Assembly (NCBI RefSeq): GCF_003461955.1
Contig: NZ_QTYB01000007.1
Location: forward strand, 62,505-126,504
Length of the DNA: 64,000 nt
Reading direction: 5' to 3'
From: Ruminococcus sp. AM36-2AA
Lineage (GTDB): Bacteria; Bacillota; Clostridia; Lachnospirales; Lachnospiraceae
In this document: positions 10,778-18,629 of the stretch, one piece after another
How the letters are laid out: each line of letters opens with the position of its first letter
Numbering within the stretch: the stretch's first letter is position 1
The notes under the pieces: model-generated
What the model was told of the DNA's origin: nothing
The model's database searches: none
What the model saw: only the letters and a program-made list of their open reading frames with translations
Translations under genes and position numbers: made by a program

Positions 10778-12604
10778 ATGAAATTCCACAAATGTATCCC
10801 ACCCATTTTTTCCTCATTTCGCTATAAGCTCCTGCTCGCATTTCTGATCGCAACTATGGTACCTCTGATTTCCCTGACCTTCATCAGCTATCACATTTCC
10901 TATAACATTGCCAGAGATCGTATCATCGATTCTGCCGTAATGACTGACAAGCAGCTGGTCTCTCAGCTGAACGACCGCCTCGGTCAGGTTGAAAATGTAG
11001 CAGATACCATACAGTTTCAAATGTACTCCCTAAATCAGCCTTCCTCTAATAAGGTAGATGCACTGAAAAAATTCACCACTGTAAAAAACAATATTTCGCT
11101 GTATAAATCCACATTCGATTTCTTCCATATATATGTTTTTCTGCAGCCCGATCAGCTCGGTTCAAAAGAAAGCCTGTACTTCTTTTCCACAGATGAGCTT
11201 TCTGCATATGGTCTGGATAAAAATATTGTTTCCGGTTCAGGCTTTTCCTCTGTCTGGATACCGGTTTCCAATATGCCTCTGCCTAAAATACTGTCCACAA
11301 AAAAATCATCTGCCGATGTGATCCTCTGCGTCCGGGCACTGAAAAATCAGGCCACCGGTATTCTGGAATACGCCTACGGCATTGCTCTGGACACCTCAGA
11401 GCTTACCACTTATCTGCAGCCTGCTGCTTTGGATTCCCGCATATACAGCTACATTCTCACAGATCACGGAGAGATTGCAGCAAAAAATACATCCTCACTG
11501 AATTTATCCGGAATTTCCAAAGCACAGTTTCAGAAACTCAAAGGAAATGCAGATTCTTCTTTTCACAGCGGCGACAAATATTATAACTGCTGCACCTTAA
11601 GCAATGGCTGGCTTCATGTTACCGAAATCCCGGAAAGCTATATTCAGGGCAACACGCACATCCTGATCCGTGCCTTACTGATCACTGTCCTTATTTTCTT
11701 GCTCCTTACTGTTATCATCGTTATCCTGTTTTCCGAAAATCTTACCCGGAAGATCACTGCACTTTCCTATGCAATGGAAGCCTTTCAGCTGGGATATGAC
11801 CCGGAACATCTATCTATCGTTACTGTTCCCCACCCGGATGATCCTTCCAGGTATGATGAGATTGACAGACTGGGCATCACCTTTGAAGATATGCAGCACA
11901 CAATAGCCGGAAACCTGAAGTCCATTGTAAATCTTTCCGTAAACGAAGAACGTCTGAAATACCAGCTGCTCCAGTCACAGATCAATCCGCATTTTCTTTA
12001 CAATATCCTGGGATCGATCCGTACCTGCCAGTCCCTTGGAAAGCTTGACATTGCTGATCAGATGATTGCAAATCTGACTGCCTTTTACCGTCTTACCCTG
12101 CGTAAATCAAAGGAACTTATTCCTATTAAAGATGAATTGGAAATTGCCCGGCTTTATCTGGAAATGGAAAAGCTCTGTCATAAAGATAATCTGGACTGGG
12201 AGATCGAAGCAGAAGATGGAATCGAAAATTTCCTGATCTGCAAGTTTACACTTCAGCCATTTCTCGAAAATTCCATTCTGCACGGGATTTCTTCGGGCAC
12301 ACCAGCTGTTTTCATTTCGATCCATGTTCTTTATGGCGATGATACGGTTGTGATCTCCATTGAGGACAACGGTGCCGGCATGGACTCCGAAACCCTTGCA
12401 CAGCTGCGCCATGCTATTGAGCATAATGTTATTGATTATGAGAAGCATTTTGGAATTTCCAACGTAAGTTCCCGTATTTCCAACCCATTATACGGAAACG
12501 GTTCCGTAAGGATCCGCAGCAACCCCGGAAACGGCACATACGTCACCATTGAATTCGAACAGATGGAGGAAGATATCGATGAAAAAAATAATGATCGTAG
12601 ATGA
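10778..12604 (+). CDS. Sensor histidine kinase, YesM-like
   Basis: Membrane kinase of 608 residues. Helices at about 18-40 and 294-317 flank an extracytoplasmic sensor of about 250 residues (Cache-like by size and position). A HAMP-like linker follows, then the His_kinase family segment with the phospho-acceptor His404 in QSQINPHFLYN, and an ATPase domain with LQPFLENSILHG and IEDNGAGM. The ATG follows AAAGGAGA. It overlaps the response regulator gene by 26 bases. It diverges from the sugar importer, so it probably senses the sugar, possibly via a binding protein. Confidence 0.94.
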   Translation: MKFHKCIPPIFSSFRYKLLLAFLIATMVPLISLTFISYHISYNIARDRIIDSAVMTDKQLVSQLNDRLGQVENVADTIQFQMYSLNQPSSNKVDALKKFTTVKNNISLYKSTFDFFHIYVFLQPDQLGSKESLYFFSTDELSAYGLDKNIVSGSGFSSVWIPVSNMPLPKILSTKKSSADVILCVRALKNQATGILEYAYGIALDTSELTTYLQPAALDSRIYSYILTDHGEIAAKNTSSLNLSGISKAQFQKLKGNADSSFHSGDKYYNCCTLSNGWLHVTEIPESYIQGNTHILIRALLITVLIFLLLTVIIVILFSENLTRKITALSYAMEAFQLGYDPEHLSIVTVPHPDDPSRYDEIDRLGITFEDMQHTIAGNLKSIVNLSVNEERLKYQLLQSQINPHFLYNILGSIRTCQSLGKLDIADQMIANLTAFYRLTLRKSKELIPIKDELEIARLYLEMEKLCHKDNLDWEIEAEDGIENFLICKFTLQPFLENSILHGISSGTPAVFISIHVLYGDDTVVISIEDNGAGMDSETLAQLRHAIEHNVIDYEKHFGISNVSSRISNPLYGNGSVRIRSNPGNGTYVTIEFEQMEEDIDEKNNDRR

Positions 12605-14174
12605 TAATTACTTATCTGCAGAAGGTATCGAAAAAAACATAGACTGGGAAACACTGAATGCAGAGATCATCCATGTCTGCTACAATGGAACCTCTGCTAT
12701 CGAAGCCATGAAAAAAGAACCGGCAGATCTGATCATTTCTGACATTGAAATGCCTGATCTTGACGGCATTTCCATGAGCCGTCAAGCTCTTGAGATCAAT
12801 CCTATGGTGAAGATCATCCTGATCAGTGCCTATGATAAATTTGAATATGCAAGACGCGCTCTGCTCCTCGGTGCTCTGGATTATATCGAAAAGCCTCTGG
12901 ATTATGCCTATCTTATCCAGAAGGTAAAAAACGCTTTTGCACTGATGGAAAAGGAACAGAAAAATCTCCAGCTTCTGAAACAAAGCAGGCCTCTTCTTAC
13001 GGAAAAATTTTTCCGCGAGATCACACACCTTCCGTCTTCTGAAGCAGCCTACCGACTGAAGCCTTATCTTAAGTATCTGAACCTGGAGCTGAATTATGAT
13101 TTTTATACAGTTGTTATTCTGGAGCTTGAAAATGCTCCGGATCTAAAAGCTGTTTACGGGATTGAAAAGTTTCAGATGGAGCTTTTCAACCTTCAGGATC
13201 TGATAACTGAGGAAACCGCTTCTCTTGATTTTGTGTATCTTCTCCCGGATATGGATGGCTATCTGTGCATTCTGGGACACAGCGGCTGTCAGTCCAACAG
13301 CTTCCGCCAGCTTACCAGCGGACTTATTTCCTCAATCGCAGATGCCTGCCAGCCACTGGGACTTTCTCTCAACGCAGGTATTGGAACAATTGTCCAGGAT
13401 TTTTGGAACCTGAACCATTCTTATAAAAGCGCCGTACATGCACTGGAATACAGATTCTTTTTCCCGCATCAGAATATCTTTGACGGAAGAGAGGCTCTGG
13501 GTTCCGATCTGTCTGTTGCAGATTTTTCAGATACAAAGGAGGATGAACTGATCCGGCTTCTCTGCAAAAAGGATACCGCTGCCATAGATCTCTGGTTTCA
13601 GAATTTTTCCGACTGGCTCACTCAGAAATTTCGCACAAAGAATTTCGCTTTCATACAGATTTATTCTCTTCTTGGCCGGATCCTGAAATTTTTCTATGAA
13701 TTAAATCTGGATACGTATGACCTTGAAGCTAAAATTTTGTATGTTTACAACCACATAAATGAGTTTCATAATACGGAAGAGCTATGTCAATGGCTGAAGG
13801 ATCTGTGCCATCTTTTATGTCGGAAGCTTGATTCCTCCATGAATGATTATCACCAGAAGCTCTGTGAACTGGTGATTTCCTATATCAACGAGCACTACAC
13901 TGACAATACGCTCTGCCTCAATGATATTGCTGCCTCTGCCAATGTAAGCCCTGCTTATTTAAGTGCTCTTTTCAAAAAAAATCAGGGAATCAGTCTCAGT
14001 GACTTTATCACATCTCAGCGAATTTCCGCAGCCGCCCGTTACCTGACTACGACTACTATGAGTCTGAAGGAGATCAGCCTGAAATGTGGTTATGCCAATC
14101 AATATTATTTCAGCACCAGTTTCAAAAAGAAAATGGGGATCACACCTTCCGCCTATCGGGAACAGCATACATAA
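12579..14174 (+). CDS. AraC-type response regulator, YesN-like
   Basis: Response regulator of 531 residues. The receiver domain (1-120) has acidic residues IVDDN and phospho-acceptor Asp55 in IISDIEMPDLDG. A long middle region of about 280 residues follows, and an AraC double helix-turn-helix closes the protein (NDIAASANVSPAYLSALFKK and LKEISLKCGYANQYYFSTSF). The chosen ATG follows GGAGG and lies within the kinase gene, indicating translational coupling. Expected to activate the divergent importer operon when phosphorylated by the kinase encoded just upstream. Confidence 0.94.
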   Translation: MKKIMIVDDNYLSAEGIEKNIDWETLNAEIIHVCYNGTSAIEAMKKEPADLIISDIEMPDLDGISMSRQALEINPMVKIILISAYDKFEYARRALLLGALDYIEKPLDYAYLIQKVKNAFALMEKEQKNLQLLKQSRPLLTEKFFREITHLPSSEAAYRLKPYLKYLNLELNYDFYTVVILELENAPDLKAVYGIEKFQMELFNLQDLITEETASLDFVYLLPDMDGYLCILGHSGCQSNSFRQLTSGLISSIADACQPLGLSLNAGIGTIVQDFWNLNHSYKSAVHALEYRFFFPHQNIFDGREALGSDLSVADFSDTKEDELIRLLCKKDTAAIDLWFQNFSDWLTQKFRTKNFAFIQIYSLLGRILKFFYELNLDTYDLEAKILYVYNHINEFHNTEELCQWLKDLCHLLCRKLDSSMNDYHQKLCELVISYINEHYTDNTLCLNDIAASANVSPAYLSALFKKNQGISLSDFITSQRISAAARYLTTTTMSLKEISLKCGYANQYYFSTSFKKKMGITPSAYREQHT

Positions 14175-14200
14175 CTTCCTCTCTTCTTTATAACAAAGTT

Positions 14201-14245
14201 ACTGGCACAAATGCCAGTGCCCTTCTCCGGAATTTTACTTATAAT
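14201..14245 (+). promoter_or_regulatory. Dyad and -10 box ahead of the Ig-like gene
   Basis: A perfect ACTGGCA-CAAA-TGCCAGT dyad (14201-14218) precedes a TATAAT hexamer (14240-14245). No good -35 box is seen at the standard distance; the dyad ends 21 bases upstream of the -10 box. It could be an activator or repressor site, or a weak terminator of the regulator gene, though no T-run follows. Confidence 0.35.
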
Positions 14246-14291
14246 CAATCAATAAAGAGAACCATCATATTTTTTCGAAGGAGGGATCGCT

Positions 14292-15497
14292 ATGAAAAAA
14301 TGGAAAAAAATCCTGATATCTCTGATAACAGTCTTTGTACTGGCCATGCTTCCGGCAGAATCGGCAATTCTGCCTGGCACAGTCTGTGTTACAGAGGCCG
14401 CTCCCAGGATCAGTTCTTCCAAGCTTACCATGATCAAGGGGCAGAGCAGAACACTGAAGATCACCGGTCTCAAAAAAGGGCAGAAGATCTCCTGGAAGAG
14501 CAGCAATTCCAAGATCGTCGCTGTAAACAAAGCTGGCAAGCTTCAGGCTAAGGCTAAAGGCTCTGCCACCATTACAGGAACCGTTTCCAAAAGGAAATAC
14601 ACCTGCAAAGTCACTGTACAAGCCCCGAAGCTGAACAAAACCGCAGTAACTCTGAAAGTCGGTCAGACATACCAGCTGAAGCTTAGCGGTACCAATCAGA
14701 AGATCACCTGGAAGAGCAGCAATTCCAAAATCGTCACTGTAAACAAAGCAGGCAGGCTTTCTGCAAGATCTGCAGGAAATGCTACAATTACTGCTCAGGT
14801 AAACGGAATCCGCTTTGTCTGCAAGGTTAAGATACAGAAAAAAGCTGCTCCAGCAAAGCCAGCTCCCACTGCTGCTCCGGCAAAACCAGCCCCTACTGCT
14901 GCTCCGGCAAAACCAACCCCTACCGCAGCTCCGAAGCCCGGCATAAAATTAAAAAACCACATTCTGAGCAAAGGCAAAAAGACCAGTGATGGAAGCGTGA
15001 AAATCGAGCTTAACACACACGATGAATCAAAAAAAATCGATATGGATTTAGGCGGTTTGGGTTCATCTTCTTCTATGCAGGTTTCCGTAGATGAATATCG
15101 AAGTATCACATACATTCCAAAAAACAACAGTTTTAAATTCTATTTCCGGTTTTCCAGCCATGATGATTTAAAAAGTGATATTACTTTGACTTTCCCGATG
15201 AATTCTACTGCGGCTTCCTTAAACTTTTATTTTTACATGAGCATACTTCCTGATGATGAATCCGGTACACTGATCGCCACTATGAGCAGCTCCGCTCCGC
15301 TTTCCGCCATCAGGAATGAATCCTCTAATTTATCCTTCCACTTCCAGAAGCTTACAGATCCTTATGAGGTCCTGACACAAAAAGATGCTTCCGAGCTTGC
15401 CAACGACACTCTGGATATGGCTGTTCCATATTGGGCTGATCTTCTCAAGGGCTCCGGCATCACCCTGCGCTCCCTGGGCTTTTCAACTACAAAATAA
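14292..15497 (+). CDS. Secreted protein with two BIG_2 Ig-like domains
   Basis: Protein of 401 residues. Residues 1-36 form a signal peptide ending near EAAP. Two bacterial Ig-like (BIG_2) domains follow at about 37-115 and 116-185; each carries WKSSNSKIV plus VNKAG. Then comes a Pro/Ala spacer with three copies of AAPAKPxPT, and a C-terminal domain of about 180 residues that I do not recognise. There is no LPXTG motif, membrane anchor or sortase signal at the end, so it is probably secreted or held non-covalently on the cell wall. The start ATG has GGAGG upstream. Function unknown; adhesion or wall binding is a guess. Confidence 0.8.
   Translation: MKKWKKILISLITVFVLAMLPAESAILPGTVCVTEAAPRISSSKLTMIKGQSRTLKITGLKKGQKISWKSSNSKIVAVNKAGKLQAKAKGSATITGTVSKRKYTCKVTVQAPKLNKTAVTLKVGQTYQLKLSGTNQKITWKSSNSKIVTVNKAGRLSARSAGNATITAQVNGIRFVCKVKIQKKAAPAKPAPTAAPAKPAPTAAPAKPTPTAAPKPGIKLKNHILSKGKKTSDGSVKIELNTHDESKKIDMDLGGLGSSSSMQVSVDEYRSITYIPKNNSFKFYFRFSSHDDLKSDITLTFPMNSTAASLNFYFYMSILPDDESGTLIATMSSSAPLSAIRNESSNLSFHFQKLTDPYEVLTQKDASELANDTLDMAVPYWADLLKGSGITLRSLGFSTTK
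14493..14759 (+). repeat. Duplicated Ig-domain coding segment
   Basis: Two 51-base copies at 14493-14543 and 14709-14759 differ at only a few positions and encode WKSSNSKIVxVNKAGxL in each Ig-like domain. The near identity at DNA level suggests recent duplication or gene conversion within the gene. Confidence 0.8.
14844..14924 (+). repeat. Three 27-bp tandem repeats (AAPAKPxPT linker)
   Basis: Units at 14844-14870, 14871-14897 and 14898-14924 encode the Pro/Ala spacer between the Ig-like and C-terminal domains. The unit length is a multiple of three, so copy-number change keeps the frame. Confidence 0.9.
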
Positions 15498-15528
15498 GCT
15501 TTTCCCAAAAACAGATCGAGCATACCCG

Positions 15529-15563
15529 ACAACACCCCTGGCTGTAACAGCCAGGGGTGTTGT
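15529..15563. terminator. Perfect 16-bp hairpin between convergent genes
   Basis: Arms 15529-15544 and 15548-15563 match perfectly around a TAA loop. It sits between the Ig-like gene and uvrB, which converge. There is no T-run directly after it on the plus strand; on the minus strand a short T-run occurs only about 15 bases further. It may act as a bidirectional or Rho-assisted terminator or as a 3'-end stabiliser. Confidence 0.55.
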
Positions 15564-15583
15564 ACTGTCAGCTGCTTCGCAGC

Positions 15584-17572
15584 CTATTCCGTTAATTCTT
15601 CCAAATTCTTTTTTAATTCGAGCATCTTGTCTCTCAGCTCAGCAGCCTGCTCGAAATTCAGGTCTGCTGCCGCAGCACGCATCTGCTTCTCTACTTGAGC
15701 GATCACCTTCGTCAGTTCTTTTCGGTTCATGGATTCCGGATCCTTTTTAAGCTTCACTTCTGTCTCTGCCACCTTCTTCGAAACAGCGATCAGATCACGG
15801 ACCGCCTTCTTGATCGTGGTTGGAGTGATGCCATGCTCCCTGTTGTAAGCCTCCTGTATCGCTCTCCTTCTTTCTGTCTCCGAGATTGCTTTTTCCATGG
15901 ATTCTGTCATATTATCTGCATACATGATCACATGGCCTTCGCTGTTCCGGGCAGCACGGCCGATAGTCTGTACCAGGGATGTTTCCGAACGAAGGAAGCC
16001 TTCCTTATCTGCATCCAGGATCGCTACCAGCGTGATCTCCGGAATATCCAGTCCTTCTCGCAGAAGATTGATCCCGACTAGCACATCAAACACATCCAGG
16101 CGCATATCGCGGATGATTTCCGCACGCTCCAGAGTGTCAATATCTGAATGAAGGTATCGGACACGGATTCCCAGATCCTTCATATAATCGGTAAGGTCCT
16201 CTGCCATACGTTTGGTCAGGGTCGTGATCAGGACTTTATTTTTCTTTTCAATTTCCTTATTTACCTCTGCTACAAGATCATCGATCTGTCCTTCGATCGG
16301 ACGCACCTCCACCTTCGGATCAAGAAGCCCTGTAGGACGGATGATCTGCTCTGCGCGGAGAAGCTCATGGTCATATTCATATTCTCCCGGTGTCGCAGAT
16401 ACAAACATTACCTGGTCAAGCTTGTTCTCGAATTCATCAAAGCTCAATGGACGGTTATCCTTGGCAGACGGAAGTCGGAAGCCGTAATCCACCAGTGTCT
16501 GTTTACGGCTCTGATCACCGGCATACATACCGCCAACCTGGGGAACTGTCTTATGGGACTCATCTATAATAAGTAAAAAATCATCTCCGAAGTAATCCAT
16601 CAGTGTATACGGCGGCTGCCCCGGTGCAAGCCCGGTCAGATGTCTGGAATAATTCTCGATTCCGGAACAGAATCCTGTTTCCTTCATCATTTCCACATCA
16701 AAGTTGGTTCTCTCGGCAATTCGCTGGGCCTCGATCAGCTTGTCCTCACTTTTGAAATATTCCACCTGATGTTTCATCTCTTCCAGGATGGCATCTGCCG
16801 CACGGCGGATCTGCTCCTGAGGCACAACATAATGGGACGCCGGAAAAATCGCCGCATGGCTTTCCACACTTTTGATCTCACCGGTAAGCACATCGATATC
16901 TGTGATCCGCTCGATCTCATCGCCAAAAAATTCCACACGCACTGCCCGGTCTGTAGAGTTAGCTGGAAAGATTTCCAGCACATCGCCACGCACCCGAAAA
17001 GTTCCTCTATGAAAATCCATCTCATTTCTTGTGTACTGGATATCGATCAGCTGTTTGATAACCTCATCACGGTCCTTCTCCATTCCAGGGCGAAGAGAGA
17101 TCATCATATCAAAAAACTCCTGAGGTGCACCTAAGCCATAGATACAGGATACCGACGAAACCACGATCACATCCTTGCGCTCACATAAGGCTGCTGTAGC
17201 GGAGAGACGGAGCTTATCGATCTCATCGTTAGTGGATGCGTCCTTAGCGATGTAGGTATCTGTGGACGGGACATAAGCCTCCGGCTGATAGTAATCGTAG
17301 TAGGAGACAAAATATTCTACTGCGTTTTCCGGGAAGAATTCTTTCATCTCGCCGTAAAGCTGTGCCGCCAGTGTTTTATTATGGGCAAGTACCAGAGTTG
17401 GCTTGTTTAACTGGGCAATGACATTCGCCATGGTGAAGGTCTTACCGGAGCCGGTGACACCAAGCAAAGTCTCAAACTGGTTGCCTTCTTTAAATCCCCT
17501 GACCAGTTTCTCGATTGCCTGAGGCTGGTCGCCGGTGGGTTGGTATTCGGAGTGTAATTTGAAATGATCCAT
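15584..17572 (-). CDS. uvrB: Excinuclease ABC subunit UvrB
   Basis: Nucleotide excision repair helicase, 662 residues, full length. Walker [11 protein letters not shown] at about 40, the damage-probing beta-hairpin [12 protein letters not shown] at about 95, IIDESH as Walker B and QTIGRAARN near the helicase end are all present. The last 35 residues are the UVR domain that contacts UvrC ([12 protein letters not shown]). It acts with UvrA and UvrC, which are not in this window. The promoter region contains a LexA-like box. Confidence 0.98.
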   Translation of the reverse strand: MDHFKLHSEYQPTGDQPQAIEKLVRGFKEGNQFETLLGVTGSGKTFTMANVIAQLNKPTLVLAHNKTLAAQLYGEMKEFFPENAVEYFVSYYDYYQPEAYVPSTDTYIAKDASTNDEIDKLRLSATAALCERKDVIVVSSVSCIYGLGAPQEFFDMMISLRPGMEKDRDEVIKQLIDIQYTRNEMDFHRGTFRVRGDVLEIFPANSTDRAVRVEFFGDEIERITDIDVLTGEIKSVESHAAIFPASHYVVPQEQIRRAADAILEEMKHQVEYFKSEDKLIEAQRIAERTNFDVEMMKETGFCSGIENYSRHLTGLAPGQPPYTLMDYFGDDFLLIIDESHKTVPQVGGMYAGDQSRKQTLVDYGFRLPSAKDNRPLSFDEFENKLDQVMFVSATPGEYEYDHELLRAEQIIRPTGLLDPKVEVRPIEGQIDDLVAEVNKEIEKKNKVLITTLTKRMAEDLTDYMKDLGIRVRYLHSDIDTLERAEIIRDMRLDVFDVLVGINLLREGLDIPEITLVAILDADKEGFLRSETSLVQTIGRAARNSEGHVIMYADNMTESMEKAISETERRRAIQEAYNREHGITPTTIKKAVRDLIAVSKKVAETEVKLKKDPESMNRKELTKVIAQVEKQMRAAAADLNFEQAAELRDKMLELKKNLEELTE

Positions 17573-17685
17573 GTGATTTCTCCTGTTTTAATCAAATTTC
17601 ATTTATCCAAAATTAAGGTAGTTTTCTTTTAGTATGGTTATATTTTCAGTATATCATCCTATATAAAAAAAGTACAGGGTAAACC

Positions 17686-17697
17686 GAATGTTTGTTC
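17686..17697 (-). promoter_or_regulatory. LexA-like SOS box of uvrB
   Basis: On the minus strand the 12-mer reads GAACAAACATTC. It matches 11 of 12 positions of the Bacillus-type SOS core GAACRNRYGTTY. It lies just upstream of the likely uvrB promoter, and uvrB is a standard SOS gene in Firmicutes. Confidence 0.5.
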
Positions 17698-17772
17698 TGC
17701 GCTTTCATATTTTTTTGAGAGTTGCTGTGCATACTATGAGTTTCTCATTTCACAAACAATCCATGCGCTTTA

Positions 17773-17801
17773 TTTACACTCCCTATGTGATATAGTACAA
17801 T
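17773..17801 (+). promoter_or_regulatory. Promoter of the OmpR-type two-component operon
   Basis: TTTACA (17773-17778), a 17-base spacer and TACAAT (17796-17801), 84 bases ahead of the GTG start codon. Confidence 0.65.
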
Positions 17802-17884
17802 AGATTTCATGGAATCTTAAGAATTTACCCCTTTCGTCTTAATTTCCGGCTGCTATTCTAAGAACATCAGGGAGGTACAAAAAA

Positions 17885-18586
17885 GTGGCTAACATACTTG
17901 TTTGCGATGATGACAAAGACATCGTGGAGGCAATTGAAATCTATCTTACACAGGAGGGATATCACATTCTGAAAGCTTATGACGGGCAGGAAGCCCTGGA
18001 TATCCTCCATACAGAAAAAGTGGATCTTCTTATCATTGATGTAATGATGCCCCGTCTTGACGGGATCCGGGCAACCGTGAAGATCCGGGAAAGCAATCCG
18101 CTGCCTATTATTATCCTGTCCGCAAAATCTGAGGACACGGACAAAATCCTCGGACTTAACATCGGTGCGGATGACTACATCACCAAACCTTTCAATCCGC
18201 TGGAACTGATCGCAAGAGTGAAATCTCAGATGCGTCGATACACACAGCTTGGTTCAGCCGCATCTGCCACATCAGAACATATCTATACAACTGGCGGACT
18301 TACTGTAAATGACGATAAAAAAGAAGTTCTGATAGACGGCGAGCCTGTACGTATGACACCTATTGAATATAACATTCTCCTTCTTCTCATGAAAAATCCC
18401 GGACGTGTTTTTTCCACAACACAGATTTATGAAAGTATCTGGAATGAAGACGCTCTGGCAGCAGACAACACAGTAGCTGTCCACGTCCGCCATATCCGTG
18501 AAAAGATCGAGATCAATCCCAGAGAACCCCGTTATCTGAAAGTTGTCTGGGGACTGGGTTACAAAATCGAAAAACTGAGCCGGTAA
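17885..18586 (+). CDS. OmpR/PhoB-type response regulator
   Basis: 233 residues. Receiver domain with CDDD at 7-10, phospho-acceptor Asp52 in LIIDVMMPRLDG and the conserved Lys in ITKPFNPLEL. The winged-helix DNA-binding domain (about 135-233) has the typical MTPIEYNILLLLMKNPGRVF and HVRHIREKIE. The start is GTG behind GGGAGG; no ATG fits. It is followed after 43 bases by its kinase gene. Close homologues in gut Firmicutes often respond to cell-envelope stress, but the target genes cannot be told here. Confidence 0.95.
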   Translation: MANILVCDDDKDIVEAIEIYLTQEGYHILKAYDGQEALDILHTEKVDLLIIDVMMPRLDGIRATVKIRESNPLPIIILSAKSEDTDKILGLNIGADDYITKPFNPLELIARVKSQMRRYTQLGSAASATSEHIYTTGGLTVNDDKKEVLIDGEPVRMTPIEYNILLLLMKNPGRVFSTTQIYESIWNEDALAADNTVAVHVRHIREKIEINPREPRYLKVVWGLGYKIEKLSR

Positions 18587-18629
18587 ACCATCCGGTACAT
18601 GAAGTCTTCGCACTTCAGAAAGGGGTATT

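Larger units (their letters stand above)
17573..17884. other. Divergent intergenic region, uvrB / response regulator
   Basis: 312 bases without a gene. It contains a plausible minus-strand -10 box TATACT (17648-17653) for uvrB, the LexA-like box at 17686-17697, and the plus-strand promoter at 17773-17801 for the two-component operon. I see no RNA gene or riboswitch. Confidence 0.6.

Noticed and set aside
14844..14924. Short regular repeats that might suggest a CRISPR array
   Set aside because: They are in-frame coding repeats without unique spacers; they encode a Pro/Ala linker.
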